Of a stretch of DNA of 64,000 nt, positions 39,125-49,200 are shown in pieces (position 1 is the first letter of the stretch; each line of letters begins with the position of its first letter). The DNA lies in NCBI RefSeq assembly GCF_017306545.1, contig NZ_JAFKID010000009.1, forward strand, positions 62,001-126,000, read 5' to 3'. Source of the DNA: Mesorhizobium sp. GTDB taxonomy: Bacteria; Pseudomonadota; Alphaproteobacteria; Rhizobiales; Rhizobiaceae. The notes below the pieces were generated by a model. The model searched no databases. It saw only the letters and a program-made list of their open reading frames with translations, and was not told the DNA's origin. Position numbers and translations under genes: made by a program.

Positions 39125-39327
39125 TTCCAGCAGCCTTGCGAGGCGCCGAAACGATTGTGGGCGGCGACCTGATCGGCAAAGGGCCGATCCGTCTTGAGGA
39201 TCGTCACCGACGTCTCAAGGCTCGGCCGAAGCTTCCGCCAGCCGTCGCACGCACTCGCCGATGTCTGCGTCTGACAGCCCGAAATCAGCACACAGAGCGG
39301 CAGCATCAGCAGCAGAGATCGTGTCAT
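39121..39327 (-). CDS. Outer-membrane spanin lipoprotein (Rz1-like)
   Basis: A 68-residue lipoprotein. The signal peptide MTRSLLLMLPLCVLISGC ends in the lipobox LISGC (Cys18), followed by a short polar mature part. The gene starts inside the Rz-like gene in another frame and runs 94 bp past its stop. This is the classic Rz/Rz1 layout. O-spanins pair with i-spanins to fuse inner and outer membranes at lysis. Confidence 0.8.
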   Translation of the reverse strand: MTRSLLLMLPLCVLISGCQTQTSASACDGWRKLRPSLETSVTILKTDRPFADQVAAHNRFGASQGCWK

Positions 39328-39484
39328 CGATCTGGTCCCTTTCGCGGAGGATTTTGACGGAGGTTTCGAGCGCGTCCACGGCGGCCTGCTGGCGGCCATT
39401 GTGGGAGCCGATCAGGTACAGCGGCCCGGAAACGACGAGCGCGCCCAGCGCGGCGCCGGCTGCGATTTGGAGCCAGTTAAACAT
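39215..39484 (-). CDS. Inner-membrane spanin (Rz-like)
   Basis: An 89-residue protein with an N-terminal membrane helix (FNWLQIAAGAALGALVVSG) and a helical periplasmic part (AAVDALETSVKILRERDQI). The C-terminus CVRRLAEASAEP is recalled from rhizobial phage proteins. Topology and position after the endolysin fit an i-spanin. It is shorter than lambda Rz (~150). Its ATG overlaps the endolysin stop (ATGA), and it contains the Rz1-like start. Confidence 0.75.
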   Translation of the reverse strand: MFNWLQIAAGAALGALVVSGPLYLIGSHNGRQQAAVDALETSVKILRERDQIDDTISAADAAALCADFGLSDADIGECVRRLAEASAEP

Positions 39485-40329
39485 CACCCCTCCACCGCGC
39501 CGCGAATATCCTCCACCGCCGCGATGATCTGCCGGCGCAACAGGATCACGACGACGAGGCCGCCCAGCGACAGCCCGCCTATGGCAAGGATCGTCTGCCA
39601 GTCCGCCCCGAGCAGGCCGGCGACGCCGACCCCGCCCGAACCGAAGATCGTCGTCAGCCAGCCCCACAGCGTCGTCTTGGACTTGACCTCGCTGTCGATC
39701 CGATCCGGGACATAGGGCGTATCCACGATGACCTTCGGCTGGCCCTCGGCATGGCGCTTGGCGACCTCGGCCAGCGCCGCCTTGACCTGAGAGACGGACA
39801 CACCCGCGTTTTGCCCGGCATAGTGGCCCTTGCCGTCGGGCTTGGGTATCGACGCCCACTCCTGTGCCAGGTTGCCGATTAGCGTGTCGAGCTTGAGCCG
39901 GCCGGACAGCCACTTGTCGATGCCGCGCTGGCCTAGCAGGTAGCAGGCGATCTCATCCTGGCAGTCGGCATCGAACAGGCGGGCGTCGGGATAGCGGTCG
40001 GGAAGCTGCTCGCGGATATCCCGGAACGTGGTGCGGATCACCTGGTAGCGCCCGACCGCCGACGAGTTGAGCCGCTTGTTGTCGGGGTCTTTGAGCATCC
40101 GGGTCTGGAGCTTGTCCACCTGGTCCAGTGTCATCGACACCAGATCGATCGTCGGCCCCTTGCCCTTGGTAACGCGGCCGTCGAGCATGACGCCGTAGCC
40201 CAGCGTCTCGTTGTAGCCGCGGCCCTTGTCGGTCCCTTCGGATTTGCCGATCAGGTCGAGCATGGGGCGGTACACATGGTACTTGTCGCGCGCAGCAGCA
40301 GTCGCCGCGCCGGTGGGCACGTTGAGCAT
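39484..40329 (-). CDS. Phage lysozyme-type endolysin with C-terminal membrane segments
   Basis: A 281-residue muramidase-like endolysin. The catalytic Glu is probably E31 in LIGKSEGTDKG, and NSSAVGRYQVIRTTF plus FDADCQDEIACYLL are typical of this phage lysozyme group. No N-terminal signal is seen. The C-terminal ~70 residues contain two hydrophobic stretches (WGWLTTIFGSGGVGVAGLL and TILAIGGLSLGGLVVVILL), so the enzyme may be membrane-tethered or carry a holin-like part. The spanins follow directly. Confidence 0.82.
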   Translation of the reverse strand: MLNVPTGAATAAARDKYHVYRPMLDLIGKSEGTDKGRGYNETLGYGVMLDGRVTKGKGPTIDLVSMTLDQVDKLQTRMLKDPDNKRLNSSAVGRYQVIRTTFRDIREQLPDRYPDARLFDADCQDEIACYLLGQRGIDKWLSGRLKLDTLIGNLAQEWASIPKPDGKGHYAGQNAGVSVSQVKAALAEVAKRHAEGQPKVIVDTPYVPDRIDSEVKSKTTLWGWLTTIFGSGGVGVAGLLGADWQTILAIGGLSLGGLVVVILLRRQIIAAVEDIRGAVEG

Positions 40330-40367
40330 TGTGATGGTCCTTTCGAGGGAGTTTTAACCGTGGGCGA

Positions 40368-41972
40368 TCAGGTCACGGCCAGATACGGCTGGATGTGCCG
40401 CGCGATCATCCGCGCCATCTTGACCATGCCCGAGGCGTGCGGATGCAACCCGTCCTCAAGGTCGCGGCCGGGGCCGATCACCTTGTCAGGGTCCCAAATC
40501 TCGAAATCCTTGACGATCCCGGCCTCGGCCGCGCCGTCGATCACGATAAATCCGTAGCGCTCGGCAAGCGCCCTCAGCCCGTCCGTGAGGGACTGCATCG
40601 CTGCCGGCTCGATGTCGGCGCGCTGGATCGGCAGGACGCAAAACGGCGTCGCCATCGGCCAATGTATCTGGATGGTCCACATCGCCCAGCGGGCGGCCTC
40701 CAGCGTCTTGGATCGGTCGAGATCGTCGCGCGTCGCCTTGCCCATGGCCGTGGCGTAATCGCCGAGATTGGGCAAGCCGGTGGCATAGTCGTTGGTGCCG
40801 TTTGCCAGCACCACGTAGTTGGCCGAGCGGCCGTCCGCATAGGCGCGGCTGACCTGATTGTAGATTTTTTGCAGGTCTTCCTGGCCGCCATACTCCCGAA
40901 ACGACGCGCCGGACGTGGCGTAGTTGTACCAACTATCAGCCCCCAGCATCGGCATGGCGTAGGTCGGCCAGTTGGGCTGTACGCCCTCGGTGTAGCCGCC
41001 GCTCATGTCCTTGGTCGCCGTTGCGGTGATCGAATCGCCGAACAGCAAAAACGACGCATGACGCGGGACGGGCGTCCGGTTGCCGTCGACCGCGACGACG
41101 CGCTCGGTGTAGTTTTCGGCCGACGTGGCGCGGGTGCCGAACTCAAGCTGGATGCCGCCATAGGCGGCCGCACTGGCATTGCGCTGACGCGGCGAAAACT
41201 GGAACCATTCGGCGTCGGGCGGGACCGGAATGGTCACAGGCGCCGTCATCGCATCGGTGAGATTTTCGACCGCGACGACGGTCGTCTTGTCGGCCGCCAG
41301 AAAGCGGCTCCACGGCCCCGCCGTCGATCCCGCCTGCAAGCCCCGGATCGTGAGTGAGCCCATGCCCTTGACGTAAATCTTGTCGGAGATGGACGAGTTA
41401 GCCTGCACCTGCAACGTGCCGTCGGCATAGACCTCCTGCCCCTCGGTGACGGCGAGGTAATCAAACAGGTTGACCGTGCCGCCCACGATCTTGGCGGATT
41501 GCGCCCCGGCGCCGAGTATCACAAACGGATAGGTGGTCGATGCGTTGTCGGCGATGCACAGCCACGTCGTCTCCCCGTTGACCGTGCCGGCGGTCACGAA
41601 GACCGACAGCCCGACCAGTTCGGCGGATGTGTCGGCGCCGGTGTGGCGCGTCCACGATCCTGCCCCGGTGACATAGACACCGTTTTGCGCTTCGTCGGTC
41701 TGGTTTTTGACCAGCGCCGTCGAGGAGGACGTGGTAACGCCGTCGATGGTCTGCTCGCCGGAGAGCGTGATGTTCGAGGTCGTCGCGAGATCGGCGATGA
41801 TCTGGCTTTTGATGCGAGACCCAGCGATGGCGGCAACTTCATCAAGGCCAGATTCGAGAGCCGTGATACGGCTCTCCTTGTCCGTGCCCCATGACCGAAT
41901 TTCAGACTTTTTCGGTTCCTTGGGATTGCTGATGGGGCCGTCACCCCAGATGTTGTTTGCCGTGTCGGACAT
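40368..41972 (-). CDS. SGNH-hydrolase tail protein
   Basis: A 534-residue protein. The N-terminal third is a phage tail-fibre type region (ATTSNITLSGEQTIDGVTTS, VKNQTDEAQNGVYV). The C-terminal half is an SGNH/GDSL hydrolase: block I FGDSIT (~residues 309-314), block III NGTND (~392), block V DGLHPH (~509). It probably deacetylates or de-esterifies host surface glycan during adsorption. GGAG lies 8 nt before the ATG at 41972; a TTG at 41978 is possible. Confidence 0.85.
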   Translation of the reverse strand: MSDTANNIWGDGPISNPKEPKKSEIRSWGTDKESRITALESGLDEVAAIAGSRIKSQIIADLATTSNITLSGEQTIDGVTTSSSTALVKNQTDEAQNGVYVTGAGSWTRHTGADTSAELVGLSVFVTAGTVNGETTWLCIADNASTTYPFVILGAGAQSAKIVGGTVNLFDYLAVTEGQEVYADGTLQVQANSSISDKIYVKGMGSLTIRGLQAGSTAGPWSRFLAADKTTVVAVENLTDAMTAPVTIPVPPDAEWFQFSPRQRNASAAAYGGIQLEFGTRATSAENYTERVVAVDGNRTPVPRHASFLLFGDSITATATKDMSGGYTEGVQPNWPTYAMPMLGADSWYNYATSGASFREYGGQEDLQKIYNQVSRAYADGRSANYVVLANGTNDYATGLPNLGDYATAMGKATRDDLDRSKTLEAARWAMWTIQIHWPMATPFCVLPIQRADIEPAAMQSLTDGLRALAERYGFIVIDGAAEAGIVKDFEIWDPDKVIGPGRDLEDGLHPHASGMVKMARMIARHIQPYLAVT

Positions 41973-42038
41973 CGACAAGCTCCATGCGGTTTCGGCCCGG
42001 CGATTGACCAGGCCATCAGGATTGAAGTTGATCGGTAA

Positions 42039-44447
42039 TCAGGTGATGAGTTCGATCCGGCTCACGGCGGCAGCGTTCTCGCCGCCCGCGCCGTAGCCGC
42101 TGACATCGATGGTCCCGGCCTCGCTGACCGCTGCCTTGTAGTATGCCGCCCAGCCCGTCAGGACGCTCTTGCGCCGGACGGCACTCGCCGCGCTGAAGTG
42201 CATCGACACGATCAGGTCTTTGCCGGTCTGCGGAGTGAAGGCGATGGCATCGGTGGCCACTGTTTGCCCGGCAGAAGCAGTGATGCCGTTGGCCCCGCCG
42301 AACTTGAGTTGCGTCGGCGCCGCCTCGAAATCGCATGGATCGCCGGATGCCGCCGCATATCCGATATACGCTGCGTCGATTGTAAAGCCTGCCGAGTTGG
42401 CGGCCGCGAATGTGACCTTGACCTTCGTGCCGGTCGCAGACGACAGCAAATCTTGGTCGATCACCTGGCGCAGCGTATACCCGCTCCAGCCCGCGCTGTC
42501 GTCGTCGAGATCGGCCTGCACATACACCATGCCGCTGACAGCACCGATCTCGGCCACGATCTCAGCCGCTGGCGTGCTCCACTCGCCGTAGGTGCCTCGT
42601 GACCCGACAAACGCGGCCTGCACCTCGAACGTCTCGTTTGCCTGCACCGGATTGGTGTCGAGCGTGTAGACGCCGCTCGACAACGCTGCGGTCGGAAACT
42701 CCTGCTCCACCCACTGGCCTGTAGTCTTGATCCGGTAGCGCAGGACCGGCGTCACCGTGTCGTCGAGCGGATCGCCCAGCACAACACGCAGAAACACCGA
42801 CGATCCGTTGCCAAGCGCCGACATGGACGTGATGACAGCAGCCGGGACGCCCTTGCTGTTCGGCTTCGTTGGAACCGGCGGGGCCGCACCCTCGTCTGTC
42901 GCGGGCGTCCATGCGTCGATGTCGTCGGGGTGCAGCGCCCACTCAATCTGAAATCCGCCGTTCTTCAGGGCGAGAAACGCCCGCTTGATCTCGATGATCT
43001 TTCCGTTCAGCGCGGGGAGGCGAACAGGCGTGTTGAGCCGAACCCACCTCTTCGTCACCTCGTTGATGCCGGACATGCGGCAGTCCAGCGTGCCGGACTT
43101 CTTCATTTGGAGCCGCTGCCACTCCCGCTTGCCGAGGCGGCGAGCCTGGCGCCACTGCTGGACACCGGCGTAGTCGGCCTCCTGAGAGAGCACCTGACCG
43201 ATCTCGGCCTGGTCCGTCGCGCTCTCGAAGTAGTCGGTGACGGCCTGCGTGTATTCCGTCGCGGGGTAGACGAATTTCGGCACCAGCCGGTTGATCTCGT
43301 CTTCCTCCAGCACGTCGTTGTGGACAGTGTGGCCGACGATGTCGGCGTCGGTCATTTCGCCTACCAGCTCCTCGCGAAACTTCCCGACCGTGAGTACCAG
43401 CCCGCCGTCTCCCATCTGCGCGATGTGACCGTCGCACGCCGACAGGATGACGTTCTGGATCGCGATCGGGTCCGTCTCGGTCGTCGCCCAGGTGTTGACC
43501 TCGTATCGCTTCTCCGTCCCGCCGGCGGCCAGCGGAACGTCCTCGTCGCAGATGTCGGCTTCCTCCTTCCATCGGTCGAGATAGGGGAGCAGGGCCTGCG
43601 TGTAGTCGCGGCGCGGACCGTAGGGGCAGAAGCAGAGCCACCATGCGTAGCAGAGCGCGGCGTTCTTCGAGAATGTCCATGTCGATTGATCGTCGGGGTC
43701 CTGATCGTCATCGCGGAAGTCCCACACCAGCGCCATGTCCACCTCGTCGGAAGGCTGCGGCGCGCCGTAGGGAAACGTCTCGGCGTAGCTCTTTGAGCTG
43801 ACCCCCTTGCATCGCATGAAGGCGGAGGCGGTCCCATCGCCGCGATGATCGTTCGTCCAGATGTCTTCCGCCGCGAAGGCGGTGACCGCGTCGGCATAGG
43901 CCGTCTCGGTATCCAAGCCGAGCCGGTACTGCATCTTCACCAGGTTGGAGTCCTTGCCGTATCGCTTCTTGTCGTCGCCAGTCACGGCCGAGCGGTCCAC
44001 CATGTCGGAGCCGTTAACCACCACGATGTCGTCGTGCAGCCAGTGCCGCTTGAACTGATGGACGCGGTGGCCGGCGATGGCGCGGATCAGGTAGTAGTAG
44101 TTGTCCTTCTCCTCCTTGAGCATCGCCGCGCCAGAGATGCGGTTGGTGCCGACACCGAAGATGACCGGCGGCATCGGCTGCTCGCGCGGCACCTTGCCAT
44201 CAGCGGGCTTCGGCGGTTTCGGGCTCAGCAGATAGTTGATGCCGAGCGAAATCGCCGTGGTCGCCAGCGCGGTCAGGCCGGACGTGACAAGGCTGACTGC
44301 TGCGGGGCCGAGCGCGAACACGGCCGAGTTCGTGACGGCTGTCAGGATGATCGCTTCGAGAAATCCGGTATGGGCAGCATGCGCCAGCGGCGATGTCGAG
44401 CATTCCAGCCCGAGGCGCTGGTTGCGCATGCGGATGTGCTGATTCAT
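42039..44447 (-). CDS. Tail tip / host-specificity protein (gpJ-like)
   Basis: An 802-residue protein with the plan of central tail-tip proteins: an N-terminal hydrophobic helical stretch (residues ~30-75), a middle part with repeated acidic and tyrosine-rich segments (PYLDRWKEEADICDEDV), and C-terminal fibronectin-like beta domains (LRYRIKTTGQWVEQEF; VSGMVYVQADLDDDSAGWSG). It would form the baseplate hub contacting the host. It overlaps the upstream peptidase-like gene by 4 bp. Confidence 0.75.
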   Translation of the reverse strand: MNQHIRMRNQRLGLECSTSPLAHAAHTGFLEAIILTAVTNSAVFALGPAAVSLVTSGLTALATTAISLGINYLLSPKPPKPADGKVPREQPMPPVIFGVGTNRISGAAMLKEEKDNYYYLIRAIAGHRVHQFKRHWLHDDIVVVNGSDMVDRSAVTGDDKKRYGKDSNLVKMQYRLGLDTETAYADAVTAFAAEDIWTNDHRGDGTASAFMRCKGVSSKSYAETFPYGAPQPSDEVDMALVWDFRDDDQDPDDQSTWTFSKNAALCYAWWLCFCPYGPRRDYTQALLPYLDRWKEEADICDEDVPLAAGGTEKRYEVNTWATTETDPIAIQNVILSACDGHIAQMGDGGLVLTVGKFREELVGEMTDADIVGHTVHNDVLEEDEINRLVPKFVYPATEYTQAVTDYFESATDQAEIGQVLSQEADYAGVQQWRQARRLGKREWQRLQMKKSGTLDCRMSGINEVTKRWVRLNTPVRLPALNGKIIEIKRAFLALKNGGFQIEWALHPDDIDAWTPATDEGAAPPVPTKPNSKGVPAAVITSMSALGNGSSVFLRVVLGDPLDDTVTPVLRYRIKTTGQWVEQEFPTAALSSGVYTLDTNPVQANETFEVQAAFVGSRGTYGEWSTPAAEIVAEIGAVSGMVYVQADLDDDSAGWSGYTLRQVIDQDLLSSATGTKVKVTFAAANSAGFTIDAAYIGYAAASGDPCDFEAAPTQLKFGGANGITASAGQTVATDAIAFTPQTGKDLIVSMHFSAASAVRRKSVLTGWAAYYKAAVSEAGTIDVSGYGAGGENAAAVSRIELIT

Positions 44448-44851
44448 GGATGCCAGACCGTGCGGATAAACAGGTTGCCGGGCAGATGCGCGAGTTGATG
44501 TTCGTCGGCGATGATCCAGCGACGGCCCCTACGGATCGCTCCGACATCAATGCCGTCGCAGACCACCACGCCTATGTCGCCGTCCTGCGGATCGCCGTCG
44601 CGGCCGCGCCAGCCGACATTGACCAGCGCCGTCATGATAAGAGGCACCAGCCCTCGCGCCCGCTCTATGATCGCCACCGCCTCCTCCTTGGTCGCGTACG
44701 TCCCGCGATAGACGCCGGGGTCGCCCCGCCCGAAGCTGTGTGCCCAGTTCGCCAGAAACAGCGTGCAGTCGTGCCCCTGCCAGCCATCGTGGCCACCGCC
44801 ATAAATCCACGGCCGCCGCGATGCCGCGTCGAGATAGTCGTCGAGGTGCAT
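44444..44851 (-). CDS. DUF6950 / NlpC-P60-like tail protein
   Basis: A 135-residue protein resembling DUF6950 and the NlpC/P60-like peptidases found just before the tail-tip gene in many siphoviruses and gene transfer agents. The N-terminal RRPWIYGGGHDGWQGHDCTL has the Cys of the D-C pair. The C-terminal DGDIGVVV and ADEHQLAHLPG follow the family layout. A role in local peptidoglycan cleavage at DNA entry is likely by analogy. Confidence 0.7.
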   Translation of the reverse strand: MHLDDYLDAASRRPWIYGGGHDGWQGHDCTLFLANWAHSFGRGDPGVYRGTYATKEEAVAIIERARGLVPLIMTALVNVGWRGRDGDPQDGDIGVVVCDGIDVGAIRRGRRWIIADEHQLAHLPGNLFIRTVWHP

Positions 44852-44858
44852 GTCAACC

Positions 44859-45458
44859 CTAGAACTTCGGCCAGGTCACCGGAGCGCCGCGCTCCATACG
44901 GGCCGTGCCGTCGCAGAACCTGTCGCCGGGATGCGCCGCCTTGTGGTGGACCGGGGACCATAGCGCCTGCGATGTGCGGTCCCGCGTCGTGATGCCGAAG
45001 CCGACCGACAGGGCCAGAGTAACGGTCGGGCTGTCTGTGCCGGTGACGGGCGGCATCGCCTCGGTGATGCGCGATGCCCTGCCCGTAATCATCGGGACGA
45101 CCGCCGACATCGGCTGGTAGTAGTCGTCCAGTGTGGTGATGCCGACGTGGAACGCCTTGCCGCGCACCTTGACCTCGTCCAGGTTCCAGCGCGCCATGGT
45201 CGCGGGTTCGATGCCCGAAACGATGAACTCGGCACGATCTGCGACGCCGTTGAGCACTGCCTCCAGCATCGGCACGTCCTGAAGGATGCCGCCGCCAAGA
45301 TAGGTTTCCTGCGTCGTCGCGTCGACACTCTCGATCCCGGCCGGAATGTCGTTGATGCCGAGCCAGAGACGGAGAGGATCGGGATCGAGGTCCAGCCGGA
45401 AGAAGATGCCGAGCTGATGCGAGCCGCGAAGTGCGGCGATGACGCCCGCCGGAACCAT
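44859..45458 (-). CDS. Tail assembly protein, GTA-like position
   Basis: A 199-residue protein (MVPAGVIAALRGSHQLGIFF...) between the DUF6950-like gene and the gene at 45458. It is beta-rich, without membrane helices. The place in the order tape measure - two tail proteins - peptidase - tail tip is that of small distal-tail proteins in siphoviruses. The specific family was not recognised. Its ATG overlaps the stop of the preceding gene (ATGA). Confidence 0.6.
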   Translation of the reverse strand: MVPAGVIAALRGSHQLGIFFRLDLDPDPLRLWLGINDIPAGIESVDATTQETYLGGGILQDVPMLEAVLNGVADRAEFIVSGIEPATMARWNLDEVKVRGKAFHVGITTLDDYYQPMSAVVPMITGRASRITEAMPPVTGTDSPTVTLALSVGFGITTRDRTSQALWSPVHHKAAHPGDRFCDGTARMERGAPVTWPKF

Positions 45459-46222
45459 CAGAACGCCTCCACGAACCGCATGGACGGACGGGACTGCCAG
45501 AAGCCTTCCGCCTCCCACGGCATCGTGAAGCCAGCCGGGAACTTCATCACGCAGCGCGGCCGGGCCAGTTCGATCCTCTGCCCCGCTTCAACCGCCTGAC
45601 GAAGCGGGACATCAATGGCGAGCGTGTACTGCTTGCCGCTGTAGGACACGCCATCCACAGTCTCGGATACGTCTGCCGGATCGGAACACTCCCAGTAACG
45701 CCACGCCCGCCAGCCCTTGACCGAATGATATGTGCTCATCCAGTCCGAGTGTCGCAGGTCGCGCGTCGCGCCATAGACGTTGACGACGATCTGGCCGGCG
45801 TTCAGCGCCGCCGATTGCGCAAACGTTCCGAACACAGTGGCCTGGCTATAGCCGGCGCCATCCGCGAACAGAGCGCCATCGCTGTGAGGGATGCCGTTGA
45901 TGATCGGTTGCGGCACCGGAGGATAGCCGGACAATACAGGAAACGGCCCCATCCAATCGGTGAGGAAAGGCACGACCATGAACCGGAACGAGCCGTTCAT
46001 GCGCGCCGCGATCCAGTTCGCGTATTCGTGTTCTTCCGGCGCTTGGACCCAGCAGTTTTCGAAAGCCCCGGCAATCATCGGGCCGCCCGACAGGCCGATG
46101 GTGATGCCCTCGCCGAGGCTGTTGCGGCCGCCCTCCATCCCGCCGCCGGGCGTATCGAAGGACATGCGCTGCGGCTTGATGAAATCGACATCGAGCGTCG
46201 GCAGGTTGATGTAAACCGCCAT
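45458..46222 (-). CDS. Distal tail protein
   Basis: A 254-residue protein (MAVYINLPTLDVDFIKPQRM...) directly after the tape measure gene. The sequence is beta-rich with many Trp and Pro residues (RHSDWMSTYHSVKGWRAWRYW), and no enzyme motif is seen. By position it is a distal tail or hub-attachment component. It starts 2 bp past the tape measure stop on the minus strand and overlaps the next gene. Confidence 0.6.
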   Translation of the reverse strand: MAVYINLPTLDVDFIKPQRMSFDTPGGGMEGGRNSLGEGITIGLSGGPMIAGAFENCWVQAPEEHEYANWIAARMNGSFRFMVVPFLTDWMGPFPVLSGYPPVPQPIINGIPHSDGALFADGAGYSQATVFGTFAQSAALNAGQIVVNVYGATRDLRHSDWMSTYHSVKGWRAWRYWECSDPADVSETVDGVSYSGKQYTLAIDVPLRQAVEAGQRIELARPRCVMKFPAGFTMPWEAEGFWQSRPSMRFVEAF

Positions 46223-46223
46223 G

Positions 46224-49200
46224 TCAGGCGCGCCTCTTGAGCCGCTGGTAGCGGTGATCGTCGGCCTTCGCGCCGCCATTGGACTGGCGATAGGCGTAGT
46301 TGCCGACAGCCCGGTTCGATTCCTGACGGGCCGGACCTTCCGATATTTTCTCCACCTTCGCCTGCCAGTTGCCGTCCTGGTCGACGTAGACCCGCACATC
46401 AGCGACGCCGGACGGCGCGTTGTTGCCGCCTACCACCTGGCGGGCATGCTCCATCGACCTGAACACCGGCTCGCCGCGTTTGAGGATCGCAGGCACCTCG
46501 TCCCCCGCGATGCCGCCGGAATGATACCGGGGCGCGTTCAGGAAAACGCCGTGATCGACATAGCGCATCTGCGAGGGCGAGCCTGCGATGCCGCCGGTGT
46601 GGTAGAGGCCGATATAGCTGCCCGGATTTGCCGACAGGAAATTGAACGCCTTCGACCCGCTGAACGCCGAGTTCAACCCGCCGAACAGCGAGCCGAGAAT
46701 GCCGCCCGCTCCACCGGAGGGCGCGGCCGGGAACTGGTTGAGGGCATGGCCGAGCTTGCCAAGCCCCCCGCCGAAGGTATCGAGGCTCTTACCGGCCTTG
46801 CTGACCGCTGCGTTGAACTTCTCGACATAGGCCGATCCAGTGGTGCCGAGCACGTCGGTCGCGCTCGGAGCGTTCGGCCGGCCGGTGAACCACATCGATG
46901 CAGCACCCGACGCGCCGTACTTGTCGACATATCCGCCGAAGCGGTGATCGAAGATAGCGTCTTGCAGCGCCGGGCTGCCCATGAATTGGGAGCGCGAAAC
47001 CGAATGCCCCAGGGCGGCTTTCGACCATGCCGGCAGATTTGCCTCCATGATCTGATACCGGCCGAGTGCCTGCCCCATCGTCTTGTGGATGGGGCCGAGG
47101 GCCGAATAACCGCCGCTGCCGACGCTTTCGATGGATGCGATGGCGTTCCGAAAGACCTCCATGCCGGCCACGGGCGAGCCGATGCCGGACAGCGAACGAG
47201 GAGCGGAGAAGTTGTCGTTCGCAGCACCCTTACCGCTGCCGAACAGCATCTCCGCAAAGCCGGTGGCCGTTCCGAATGCGCCGGCGCCGGCCGAAGCGCC
47301 GGCTCCCGAACCGCCACCCATGAAGACGCGGATGCCTTCTTTCAGGAAATTGCTGAAGGCGGTCTTCGCGACATCGGTCAGCTCACTGATCACCGCATTG
47401 CGGATCGCGTCGCCCAGCGCCTCGCCGAAGTCGTCGCCATTCTTGATGCCGTTCTCGAAATCATCCCAGAACGACATGCCGCGCTCGTAGATACGCTCCA
47501 TCCGGTCAAGCTGGCGCATCTGGAGCGCTTCGGGAGAGTTCATGTCGATCGGCAGGCCGGAACTGCGCTGCCGTGACGCGATTTGCTGCTCAAGCGGTGA
47601 GCGGAAGAACTGGCTGCGCTCAAACGACAGTTCGTCGCCCATCTTCGCCCGCGCCAGCGCATCGGCATATTTGCCCATCGCTTCGGCTGCGGCCTTGATG
47701 TTGGCGACTTCCTTCTGGTCGATAGGCTCCCCGGTACGCGCTGCCTGTTCGCGCAGCTCCTGCATGCGCTCGAATTCATAGGTCAGCTTGGCCTGCTCGG
47801 CGCCGGTCTTTCCGATCAGGTCGAGCTGTAGGCGATGCTGCTGGATCGAGCGTTCGATGGACTGGCTGCGCAGGATTGCAGCGTCACGGGCCTCGACCTC
47901 CTGCCGAGTGCGCTCCTCGGCGAGTGCGCGATCAACGCGAGCCTGCAATCCTCCGCCGCTGTCGCCGTCCTCTTTGGCGCGAGAGCGAACCTGCGCCTCG
48001 ATGGCGGCAAGTCGCTCGGAATTCGAGCGGGCGCGCGCAAGCTGCTGATCGGCGGCGAACTGCTGATCAAGGATAGCAACGTCGGCGTCGCGACCGGCGA
48101 CGTAACGACGAAGTTCACGTTGGTCACGAAGACCGGGACGCGTGTTCTCTTGATCGATGCGGCGCAGTACCTGCTCGACCTCCTTCAGCTTCTCGGCGAG
48201 ATTGACGACCTCCTTGGCGGCCAAGATCGCGTCATCGGCCTGCTTCCCGATCCCGTTCAGCTCACCGATGCGCCGAACGTTCGTCGCGAAGCTGGAAAGA
48301 TCGCTGTTGCCTTCCTTCAGTCCGAGCAGAAGGCGATCAATCTCGCTCTGGAACGGCGACATTTTGCCGGTGACGGAAAACGCATCGATCGCGGCGTCAG
48401 AAAGGCGCTGCATTTCTTCCGCAAGTTTGGCCGGTTCGCTCGACTTGCCTCGAAGATCGTCGAATATCTTGTTCAGGTTGGCGTCGAACTTTTCCAGGCC
48501 ACCCTTGCCACTCCTGATGGAGCTTAGAAGGTCGTCAACAGCCTGTTGGAACGGGGAGTTCCTGGAGGCGAGCAGATCGTCGAGGCCGCCAGTATTGGAC
48601 CCGAACATGCCGCCACGCAGAAAACTACCGCCGATGAACGTCTTCGACAAGTCGCCGGACTGCGACCGGATCGCGGCGCGAATGGTATCGACCTCGCTCC
48701 TCGCCTGCGCTTCGGTATACGCCGATCCACCGACCGGACCGCCGATGTTCTTCGACGCGTCGCCCAACTCGCCATACTGCTGTTTCAACCGGCTCAGCGT
48801 CGCGGAGTGGCTTTTCAGTACCTCATCCAGGTCTTTCGCGCCCTCTCGACCCTTCATGAACCACTGGATCGTCGCGGCGGTCGCCGCCGTGAACCCGACC
48901 GTGAGAAGCGTCGTGACGCTGAGAAGCGACCCAAGTCCTGCGCCGAGCGCGGCTAGGCCGCCACCCTGCTGGATCGCCGATGCCAGCGCCGGACCCTGCT
49001 GCAACGCAAGCGTGCCGGGCGCCTGTCCGAGGATGGACATCATTGCGATGTCCTGAAGCTGCTGGCCGGCGTTGAATCCAGCGGCCTGACGCGCGCCATG
49101 GGATATGACGTTGGAGTTCGCCGCCTGAAGCCGTTGCGATGCCACCGCGGCCTCGGCGAGTTCGGTGGCCTGGCGCTCGATCTGGACATTGGCACGCAAG

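Noticed and set aside
46221-47576. 451-codon plus-strand frame antisense to the tape measure
   Set aside because: Shadow of the tape measure gene; no RBS and no recognisable motif.
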